From the NCBI RefSeq assembly GCF_026810225.1, contig NZ_CP113865.1, forward strand, positions 2,004,001-2,068,000: a stretch of 64,000 nt of DNA, written 5' to 3'. Below the pieces are notes generated by a model that was not told the DNA's origin, ran no database searches, and saw only the letters and a list, made by a program, of their open reading frames with translations. The position numbers were made by a program, and so were the translations under genes. Positions 49,115 through 56,300 of the stretch are shown one piece after another. Positions within the stretch are counted from its first letter, which is position 1; every line of letters starts with the position of its first letter. Origin of the DNA: Caldicellulosiruptor morganii (lineage in GTDB: Bacteria; Bacillota; Thermoanaerobacteria; Caldicellulosiruptorales; Caldicellulosiruptoraceae).

Positions 49115-51718
49115 TCAGTGGTAAACCCTGCATACGTGGCTATATTCACATCTATAACAAACAGAGGAGATTGTTTTTCTGTAAAAGTCAACATTTTTAA
49201 GCTTTTTCAAACTCTCTTTTAACTGCTCCACTTCCTGCACTGTCTGCCCGGAAATAATATTAGAATTAAAATCATATATAACAAATTTTGGATATTCCTG
49301 AAGATATATTGCCGCAACATTCGGTATTTTAAATATGTTCTGGGCAATCCAGATCTTATCAATGGTTCTGTCATTCTTCGCCCTAACAAATCCAATAATC
49401 TCGCTCTGGTCTTTTTTCACAATGAAATTCGGGAAAAGCAAAATCTCAAATCCTTCAAAGTTTTCTTTTAAAACATACGGATTCTGAGCTGTGTTGACAG
49501 GCACAAACTCTTTTATATTGTATTTTGCCATCTCATTTGCAATCTCACCAGCAAGTACCAAAATATTTTCTGCTGCTTTTAACTTTACAGCTTCATTCAA
49601 AGTGTATCTCAAGCTTTGCAAAAGCATTTTTACTGTATATTCTCCATCCTTGCCGGAGAGCATATTTCCTATACACATATAAAGTAGCCTCAGGTTTGCT
49701 GAAAAGAAGTTTTCTTCCTGAGCCTGCTTTTCAATATTGAACTTCATAAATCCAAACTTCAGGGGACATTCAAAAATAGCTTTTATCTCTCTGTCTTTTA
49801 TCTTCAAAACAGGAGGAACTGGAGGAATTTCAGTTGCTTCAAAGGACTTTCTACTTTCTGAATGTCTTGCCAATCTATATTCTTTATAAGTCATCACCCT
49901 GCCACCTGGCAGATAGCTATCTTCAACATCCTCTACAAAAATACCCTCAAGCTCCAAAAACGGGCTTTTATTCAGCTCAGCTCTGTAAAACCTTGGGTAT
50001 GAAATGTAGAGATTGTATGAGTTCAAAATTGTCTTGAATGCCACCAGTTCCTTCTGAAATGCATAATCAAAGTCTTTCAGATCGCTCAATAAAAGTAGAT
50101 TTTTCAAATATGGATTAAACAGAAATTTTTCAACTACAGGTTTTGGAAAAATGTCATCCGAAGCCCCTATTAGATATACCTTATGGTAATCTGAACCTAT
50201 ACAGTCGTGTATTTGAAGTATATCTATACCGTTTAAAATCTTTATTGAAACATCCACCTTTTTTTCTGAAAAAATAGCCTTTAGCATATCCAAAAATTCA
50301 TCAAAGGAATATGTGCCTTCAACTTCCTGATCCCTTATAGCCATATCAAAAATTTCATTTAATGCATAAAAAGCCTTCAAAAATTCTACATCATCAACAA
50401 ACTCAGCCGATTTAGTAAGCCCGAGTCTTTCAAATACACTTTTTGTCTGCAAAATCCACTCTCTATATGACTTTTTTTGTGTATCAAAATCACTTTTTAG
50501 CCTGTACAGTCTATTGAAAACTGCCAGAACTTTTTTGAAATTCTCTATTTCCTCTTCAAGATTATATAAATTCAATAAAAATTCAATTTCATCAAGTACA
50601 CTTTTTACATGATCCAGATTTAATATGTACATATCCTTAATTCTGCCCAATAAAATCTCAAAATCTGCCCCTTCTCTGTTTAAAAACCTGTGTGCTACAA
50701 TCTTTTCAAACCTTTTTCTGTCAAACTCGGAGCCCAGAAATTCCAGAAGATCAACAACAAACCTTATAAACCCGAACTCCAGAAGGCTTTTTTGATGATC
50801 AAGGTTAACCGGCAAAAGCTCCTGCTGGAAAACATCAATTAAAATGTCTTTGTATCTTTCAATATTGGGAACTGCTACAGCTATTTTGCTAAAATCAATC
50901 CCATTATTGATATGATCCTCCTTTATGCTCTTTACAAGCGCATTTGTTTCAAGCATTATATTTCCATACGAAAAAGCCTTGATGTCATCTTTTACTTCAG
51001 ATTCCTCATTGAGAGATGTCAAAATCTCAAACCCCATTGATTGTAAAAATTCTATGCTGTGTTTGCAAAGATCAATATCATCAAAGTATGGAATATAAAT
51101 CTCTATATTAGAAAGTGTTTTTGACAGAATGGATAGCAGTCTTTTTTGATCCTCCCTGAAATCAATAAAAAAGGCAATCTTTGCTGCCCTGTAACTTTTA
51201 AAGCTCATCTTACCTTCCTGGTACATCTTTATTGCCAGGTCCTGAAGATATGAAAAATTGACAAGATTATTCTCGTCAAGATACCTTTTGTATTCTTCAA
51301 AAAGACGTATCAGCCAGCCATAGTTCTCATCAAAAGCCAGAAAGCTTTTTTGAGAGTAATCCTTTGACTCAAAAAACATAAGGTCTAAAAGATGTAGAAC
51401 CTGACTTATAAATTCATAACTCAAGCAGTTTTGAAAATCGGTCTTGTTTTTAAAAATCTTTTTCAAAAGTTCAAAGACAATCATAACTTCCTTCTGTCTT
51501 GAAATAAACCTTCTTCCTTTCAATATCTGATTCTTTGCAGGAACTATCAGATCATCAAATGTGAATATGTCAACATCAAACAAAACACCATTTTTCTCAA
51601 CAAGCCTTTCTCTTAGCTTTTTTATGCTGAATCTACGCGGGAGGATTACAAGCTGTCCATCGCCTGCATTATCCAGCAGGCTTAAATTCAGTTTTTTCAG
51701 AAAATAGGCCTTTTTCAT
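49115..51718 (-). CDS. AddB-like subunit with degenerate helicase and nuclease motifs
   Basis: Partner of the AddA-like gene. The 867-residue protein keeps the AddB iron-sulfur cage: Cys651 and Cys854, 857, 863 (C-x2-C-x5-C at the C-terminus). There is no Walker A (N-terminal segment NAGDGQLVILP instead of GxxGxGKT). The expected nuclease D...D-x-K motif is not visible; the region reads FVIYDFNSN. It therefore probably acts as a structural or sequence-scanning subunit. Family name rests on domain layout and gene context. Confidence 0.75.
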   Translation of the reverse strand: MKKAYFLKKLNLSLLDNAGDGQLVILPRRFSIKKLRERLVEKNGVLFDVDIFTFDDLIVPAKNQILKGRRFISRQKEVMIVFELLKKIFKNKTDFQNCLSYEFISQVLHLLDLMFFESKDYSQKSFLAFDENYGWLIRLFEEYKRYLDENNLVNFSYLQDLAIKMYQEGKMSFKSYRAAKIAFFIDFREDQKRLLSILSKTLSNIEIYIPYFDDIDLCKHSIEFLQSMGFEILTSLNEESEVKDDIKAFSYGNIMLETNALVKSIKEDHINNGIDFSKIAVAVPNIERYKDILIDVFQQELLPVNLDHQKSLLEFGFIRFVVDLLEFLGSEFDRKRFEKIVAHRFLNREGADFEILLGRIKDMYILNLDHVKSVLDEIEFLLNLYNLEEEIENFKKVLAVFNRLYRLKSDFDTQKKSYREWILQTKSVFERLGLTKSAEFVDDVEFLKAFYALNEIFDMAIRDQEVEGTYSFDEFLDMLKAIFSEKKVDVSIKILNGIDILQIHDCIGSDYHKVYLIGASDDIFPKPVVEKFLFNPYLKNLLLLSDLKDFDYAFQKELVAFKTILNSYNLYISYPRFYRAELNKSPFLELEGIFVEDVEDSYLPGGRVMTYKEYRLARHSESRKSFEATEIPPVPPVLKIKDREIKAIFECPLKFGFMKFNIEKQAQEENFFSANLRLLYMCIGNMLSGKDGEYTVKMLLQSLRYTLNEAVKLKAAENILVLAGEIANEMAKYNIKEFVPVNTAQNPYVLKENFEGFEILLFPNFIVKKDQSEIIGFVRAKNDRTIDKIWIAQNIFKIPNVAAIYLQEYPKFVIYDFNSNIISGQTVQEVEQLKESLKKLKNVDFYRKTISSVCYRCEYSHVCRVYH

Positions 51719-52137
51719 GTAGCGGTTCTCCTTTCACTTAAATTATTAAGCCTTAAAAAGCTGAACTCTTGCTTACCTGTTAAAGGTATAAATATAAAAT
51801 TTTAAGATGAGACAATGTCCTCAACATTCTATATGTTTGTTTGTATCCTATATGATTTCTCTGTGTTTTGTATATTTGATACCACCTTAAATATTTTACT
51901 ATATTTTGGAAATTATTAGACATCTTGTTCAAATAAAATCCTTATACTTGATTTTTGATAAATCAAGCCAAAATTTATGTTTGGTAATGCTATATCTAAA
52001 TTGTAAAATAAATATATACTAATAGCAATATATTTGCTTTGCGCAACAATTTTTTTTGTATAAATTACTTGTGAAAAGGAAAGAATTAATATATAATTTG
52101 AATATGAAAAATTTTATTACGTGAGGTGAAATTTGAA
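51719..52137. other. Divergent AT-rich spacer
   Basis: About 420 bp between addB-like (minus) and the ATPase gene (plus). It contains an 8-bp hairpin CTTGATTT/AAATCAAG at 51947-51967, a promoter for the ATPase gene at 52069-52097, and no open frame worth calling. Confidence 0.5.
52069..52097 (+). promoter_or_regulatory. Promoter of the accessory ATPase gene
   Basis: TTGTGA (52069-52074), a 17-bp spacer and TATAAT (52092-52097), 40 bp upstream of the start. Confidence 0.65.
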
Positions 52138-53454
52138 TTGGAAATATTAAAAATAACAGTTTCTGGATTTAAAAATATTCAGAATACCAGTATTGAATTT
52201 AATCATCCAATAACTGCTGTTGTAGGACCAAATGGATACGGAAAATCAAATTTGCTTCAAGCCATAGAATTCGGTAATGATTTTATTAAAGCCAATGAAA
52301 AAGCAAAATCATCAATGATGCGTTATTTGCCAGGTACACCTATTAATAAAAACATGTCAATTTCCGAGTTTTATTATGAAATTGAAGCCAAAACTATCTT
52401 TGACGAAATGGAAGTAATAGTAAACTACGGCTATAAATTTATGTGGTCATCTGGAAATACCAAGCTTTCAATTACAGAAGAGTGGTTAAAAATAAAACCA
52501 AACAAAAAAGGAAAAAGGTATTCTGAATACATTCGGCGAACTTTAGACAAAGCTTTCATAAAGTCGTCACCCAAGGACAGATGTGATAAAGAAACTAAGA
52601 TTGAAAATAACAATTTAGTCATTAATAAATTAAAAAGCAATGACGAACTTTTTTATCACAAAATAGTTGATGAGATAAACAAATTAAACATTGAGATGAT
52701 TTCCAAGATTTTACCAGAGTTTTCTTTTCATTTAATACCTTCAAAAACAAATTTGCCTAAATCCTCTATAGAAGAAAATATCTTGTTTGAAATACTACCG
52801 ACTGTGTATGAACTAAAAACTAATCATTCAGAAAAATTTGAATACCTACTGAACGGATTTAAAAGCTTATTCCCTTCCATAGAAGAATTGGATGTTGCTG
52901 AAATTAAACCAACGGATATTTTTAAAAGACTACCGAAAAATGAGGAATTTGCCGAGAAAATGTATATATCAGTGGTAAAAGAAAGAAACTTGGCAAAGGC
53001 ACTTGACATTACTTCTTTGTCACGTGGAACTCTACGCATATTTGCTTTTCTAACCTCCCTAATATTAGCCGATTTAAAAGCTTATTCATTAGTTGGATTT
53101 GAAGAATTAGAAGACTCAATACACCCAAAATTGTTACAAAAATTGCTTATTACCTTGTCAAATATGAGTGATAATTGTAAAATAATAATAACAAGTCATT
53201 CCCCATATTTGATACAATTTTTAGATATTGATAACATTTACTTGGCAGTTCCCAATGATAAAGGAATTGCTGAGTTTAGAAAATTACCTGCTAATAAACG
53301 GAACAAAATCTATAACAAAATCAGAGATATGGGAATGAACCTGGGGGATTATATATTTGACATGTATATAAATCCAGATGATGAATTTTTAAAAATGCTG
53401 GGAGCAATAGAGTATGAGCAAAGAATACAAACAGATGATAGTCCTATTTTGTGA
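52138..53454 (+). CDS. ABC-type (AAA_21-like) ATPase of a predicted RloA/PARIS-like defence pair
   Basis: Predicted DNA-sensing or gating ATPase. TTG at 52138, 8 nt after GAGGTGA, gives 438 residues; a GTG 12 nt upstream is the alternative. Walker A GPNGYGKS is at 30-37, with an ABC-like signature LSRGTLR, Walker B YSLVGFEELED and switch His TSHSPY near the C-terminus. It overlaps a TOPRIM-like gene by 41 nt, the architecture of RloAB, PARIS (AriAB), or OLD/Gabija-type systems. The partner is disrupted, so the module is probably inactive. Confidence 0.85.
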   Translation: MEILKITVSGFKNIQNTSIEFNHPITAVVGPNGYGKSNLLQAIEFGNDFIKANEKAKSSMMRYLPGTPINKNMSISEFYYEIEAKTIFDEMEVIVNYGYKFMWSSGNTKLSITEEWLKIKPNKKGKRYSEYIRRTLDKAFIKSSPKDRCDKETKIENNNLVINKLKSNDELFYHKIVDEINKLNIEMISKILPEFSFHLIPSKTNLPKSSIEENILFEILPTVYELKTNHSEKFEYLLNGFKSLFPSIEELDVAEIKPTDIFKRLPKNEEFAEKMYISVVKERNLAKALDITSLSRGTLRIFAFLTSLILADLKAYSLVGFEELEDSIHPKLLQKLLITLSNMSDNCKIIITSHSPYLIQFLDIDNIYLAVPNDKGIAEFRKLPANKRNKIYNKIRDMGMNLGDYIFDMYINPDDEFLKMLGAIEYEQRIQTDDSPIL

Positions 53455-53701
53455 AGGGGATTCTGAAGAACCATTGTTTAAAGAAATTTTAGATTATTTG
53501 TGGTCAATAAGATCCAAGGATGTTCACATAGAAGTACCAATAAATGTTAAAGGTGCTGGAAAATGTAGAGATAAGCCCATAAAAATCATGGAAAAAAGAT
53601 ATTTGAATAATAGAAAATTTAATGATTTTTCATTTATCGTTTTTATTTCATTTGATACAGACGTTTCAGAATACAGCCCAAAACCTCCTCGTATAATATG
53701 A
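53414..53701 (+). pseudogene. N-terminal part of a TOPRIM-like protein, interrupted
   Basis: This 95-residue piece has MIVLFCEGDSEEPLFKEIL with the TOPRIM-type Glu, and the acidic D-x-D in FISFDTDVSEY. It stops at 53701, far short of an expected protein of about 200 residues. A plausible C-terminal continuation (with IEDWFLDDIQGI) appears beyond the IS110 element. It is in the frame overlapping the ATPase gene end, and GGGAG precedes its ATG. Confidence 0.7.
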
Positions 53702-53860
53702 TTATCAAATCACTTAAAACTTCATATCTCAATTGGTACATTAAATTATTAGTACCAATTGATTACTGGAAACTGACCTTGATAACAAAGCTTTTCTTAA
53801 CACATTCACTTCTTAAAAAATTGAATATTAAAATTGACTGCTACAGTTTAAATTTGCCCT
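53698..53860 (+). pseudogene. Frame-shifted middle piece up to the IS110 left boundary
   Basis: An ATG overlaps the preceding TGA (ATGA) and opens 54 codons that run to the proposed IS junction. If the element is removed with core CT at 53859-53860 and 55561-55562, this frame continues without a stop into the C-terminal piece. Its sequence (KSLKTSYLNWYIK...) resembles no family I know. It may be extra or decayed sequence. Confidence 0.4.
53730..53761. repeat. 10-bp perfect inverted repeat
   Basis: CAATTGGTAC and GTACCAATTG separated by 12 nt, in the broken TOPRIM-like gene just left of the IS110 element. Could be a remnant end of another mobile element. Confidence 0.6.
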
Positions 53861-53929
53861 TTATCTCTGGTAAACTAATATCAGAAAAAGTTTAAGCCTG
53901 ATTTAGTTTATTTGGATATTTTTTGACCA

Positions 53930-54160
53930 CCTCCTGCTGGACGTGCTTTGATATCTGCACGCCACAGCTTGAGAAAGACTGAACCCCAAAGGATTACATG
54001 AGTAATGTTTACTCGTTTGCTGTGCACGGTCAGTTTACCACATCTGATTTGAGCATGTCAGATGTGTGCACCCTGTAAACTGCTCCGTAGCTCTAATATC
54101 GGCGAGGCTGCATTACATGTAATCCCCAGGGATAAAGGGCAAAACTTTTTTCTAACACCA
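53930..54160 (+). ncRNA. Candidate IS110 bridge RNA
   Basis: Non-coding left end upstream of the transposase with dense base pairing. A 5' stem-loop has GCTGG-CGTGC pairing with GCACG-CC-AGC (53936-53968). A long helix pairs GGATTACATG (53991-54000) with CATGTAATCC (54116-54125). An inner hairpin has ACGG-CAGTTTAC/GTAAACTG-CCGT and CACATCTGA/TCAGATGTG (54026-54088). CCAGGGATAAAGGGCAAA (54126-54143) is complementary over 18 nt (one G-U) to 53853-53870, spanning the left junction, as a guide segment would. RNA ends are not known. Confidence 0.65.
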
Positions 54161-54186
54161 CACACTTTAGAAAGGAGGCCTTTAAA

Positions 54187-55431
54187 TTGCCAAATACTTT
54201 AATCGTGGGCATTGATATCAGTAGTCAGTCAAATTCTATCTTCTTCATCGATGATGCCGGAAATCACTTGATTAAAAAACCCTTTTCCTTGCCTAACGAT
54301 CAAGAAGGTGCTAATGAATTAATCAAAAGAGTCATTGACTGCCTCAGCCAGTATAATCTGTCCTACGTTAAATTCGGCATGGAAGCAACTTCACATTACG
54401 GTTGGCATCTGCATTTGTATCTTGCTTCCTCTTCTGAATTACTACCTTACAAACCAACCTTTTACGTGCTCAACCCAAGCATCGTCAAAGGATTTAAAAA
54501 GATCTACACTTTCTTGCCTAAAACAGATAACATCGACGCTGTCGTTATTGCTGAATGCGTCAGGTTCAGTAAGCTAAATCCAACACCTTTGCCTGACTTC
54601 AAATATGCTGCACTACAACGCCTTACCAGAATGCGCTATCACCTTGTTCATAATCTAACTCGCGAAAAAAACAGAGCTCTCAATCTCATATACCTTAAAT
54701 TCTCCACTTATTCTCAAGACTGCCCATTTTCTGATATCTTCGGTAAGGCATCTTGCGCTATCATCGAAAACTTCACCCCAGATGATATTGCTTCCATGCC
54801 TTTAGAAGATTTAATTAAATTTGTATCTGACAACGGCAACAACAGATTATCAGATGTCAATAAAATCGCTGAAATACTTAAAACCGCTGCTAATCGTTCA
54901 TACAGATTACATCCTCTGTTGGCTGAGGCAAATGACTTAGCTTTGTCTATGACTCTTGAAAACATTAGATTTATGCAAGAACAACTTAAAAAACTCGACA
55001 AAGAAATCTCAAAACTTCTTAAAGCTTTCTCCCAAACCTTGACCACCATCCCTGGCATAGGAGATGTTCTTGCAGCCGGCATCATCGCTGAAATCGGTGA
55101 TATCAAGCGCTTCAAAAATGAAGCTGCTTTAGCTAAATACTCCGGCCTTGTTTGGACTCAATACCAATCAGGCAATTTCAATGCCCAGGAAACCTCATTG
55201 GCTAAGTGTGGTAACCAATACCTGAGATACTATCTTGTTGAGGCTGCTAACTGTGTTAGGGTGCACACAGTCCGTTATAAAGCCTTCTACAACAAGAAGT
55301 TCTCAGAGGTTACCAAACATCAGCATAAACGTGCCCTCGTCCTCACCGCAAGACGATTAATTCCTCTGATCTTTGCAATGCTCAGCAAAGGTCAAATATA
55401 TCAAGAAAGAGGTGATGTTTACAATACTTAG
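54187..55431 (+). CDS. IS110 family transposase
   Basis: RNA-guided DEDD/serine recombinase of the IS110 type. The 414-residue protein has the RuvC-like acidic residues in VGIDISSQSNS, KFGMEATSHYG and KTDNIDAVVIAE. The C-terminal Tnp domain contains IPGIGDVLAAGIIAEIGDI, RFKNEAALAKYSGLVW with the catalytic-type Ser, and KCGNQYLRYYLVEAAN. TTG start 8 nt after AAAGGAGG. It appears intact and full length. The non-coding stretch upstream is the likely source of its guide RNA. Confidence 0.95.
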   Translation: MPNTLIVGIDISSQSNSIFFIDDAGNHLIKKPFSLPNDQEGANELIKRVIDCLSQYNLSYVKFGMEATSHYGWHLHLYLASSSELLPYKPTFYVLNPSIVKGFKKIYTFLPKTDNIDAVVIAECVRFSKLNPTPLPDFKYAALQRLTRMRYHLVHNLTREKNRALNLIYLKFSTYSQDCPFSDIFGKASCAIIENFTPDDIASMPLEDLIKFVSDNGNNRLSDVNKIAEILKTAANRSYRLHPLLAEANDLALSMTLENIRFMQEQLKKLDKEISKLLKAFSQTLTTIPGIGDVLAAGIIAEIGDIKRFKNEAALAKYSGLVWTQYQSGNFNAQETSLAKCGNQYLRYYLVEAANCVRVHTVRYKAFYNKKFSEVTKHQHKRALVLTARRLIPLIFAMLSKGQIYQERGDVYNT

Positions 55432-55561
55432 TTAATCCCATTTCTTAATTTAATAATCTTCTCAAAACAAGCTGCCAGTTAAATTTTTCTAGGCTGAGCG
55501 GCTCGGTATTCTATTGCCTTTTTTGCCCTAATTATCTAAAAAATTTTTTTAAAAAACCCCC

Positions 55562-55942
55562 TTGACATTATACCGTTTGTCTTTTGACGAGAAAGAATTT
55601 GAAAAGGTAAAAAACGAGCTCATTAAGCACAAAAGAATTGTTGATGTTATTCCTATAAAAGTTGAAAAAATGATAGAAGACTGGTTTTTAGACGACATTC
55701 AAGGGATTTACAAATATCTAAACAAAAATTTTAAAGGTCCTTTTAAAGTTCCAGAAGGCAAAAATGGATTTGATAAAATAAGCAAATTGTTTAAGAACTT
55801 TAAAAGAGTATACACAAAAGGAGAAGATACTTGTAAAAATTTGGCAAAGCATTTAGATGTTCATAAAATAATTGAAAAAAGACTAGAATCCCTACAAAAA
55901 TTGATACAAATATTAGGATGTGAAAATAAATTTAAAAACTAA
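55562..55942 (+). pseudogene. C-terminal part of the interrupted TOPRIM-like protein
   Basis: A 126-codon open frame beginning just after the IS110 right end. It has no ribosome site and no sensible start. The content (KNELIKHKRIVDVIPIKVEKMIEDWFLDD, then NGFDKISKLFKNFKRVYTKG) fits the downstream half of a RloB/TOPRIM-type protein, matching the N-terminal piece at 53414. Inference rests on composition, position and motif order. Confidence 0.65.
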
Positions 55943-55983
55943 AAAAGAATTTATATTTTTATTGCAAATCCCAATAAAAATTC

Positions 55984-56034
55984 AAAGGCTGCTTTCTTTG
56001 CCTTATAAGCAAAATTGGCAAGAAGCAGCCTTTT
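55984..56034. terminator. Bidirectional terminator at end of accessory locus
   Basis: AAAGGCTGCTT pairs with AAGCAGCCTTT and inner CTTTGCC/GGCAAG extends the stem. T-rich flanks occur on the plus strand. Confidence 0.7.
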
Positions 56035-56077
56035 CATTGATTTGTATAATCATTCACACAACCATTCCAATCTTCTG

Positions 56078-56224
56078 TTACAAATCCTCAATATCCATAT
56101 TATGCTCATCATAGAACCATTTTATGGTTCTGATAGTTTCAAATAAATCTTTAGCCTTTATATCTCCCATACCTTTAAGTACCCTCTTCAATTTCTCTCT
56201 TTCTGATATTGTATGAATCTTCAT
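56078..56224 (-). CDS. Possible small protein, 48 residues
   Basis: A short frame starting MKIHTISEREKLKRVLKGMG and ending in MDIEDL, charged and predicted helical. In-frame stops lie immediately upstream and the ribosome site is weak. No family recognised. It fills the spacer between the accessory locus and the metF-like gene and could be a small orphan or a relic. Confidence 0.35.
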   Translation of the reverse strand: MKIHTISEREKLKRVLKGMGDIKAKDLFETIRTIKWFYDEHNMDIEDL

Positions 56225-56300
56225 CAATTATCAACTTTTATTTTACAAAACACTAATCAAATTATCTAAAAACAATTTCAAATCTACCTGAGCCTTTTTA

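Larger units (their letters stand above)
53859..55562 (+). mobile_element. IS110-family insertion sequence
   Basis: Contains one IS110 transposase and a long structured left end. Boundaries are inferred. The left one is at TTTGCC-CT-TTATCT (53853-53866). The right one is either the similar TTTGCC-CT-AATTATCT (55522-55537) or the CC-CT-TGAC at 55559-55566. In both cases a CT core dinucleotide can be drawn, the core known for some IS110 elements. The second choice restores an open frame across the junction. No terminal inverted repeats are seen, as normal for IS110. Confidence 0.75.

Noticed and set aside
51719-52137. tRNA or CRISPR in the 420-bp spacer
   Set aside because: No repeat units, no cloverleaf; only one small hairpin and a promoter.
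53698-53895. Independent 65-codon gene left of IS110
   Set aside because: Its last codons lie within the inferred left end of the IS; better explained as the decayed middle of the interrupted gene.
55561-55567. TTGACA as a -35 box at the IS110 right flank
   Set aside because: No -10 hexamer at 16-18 bp downstream; sequence is the edge of the gene fragment.
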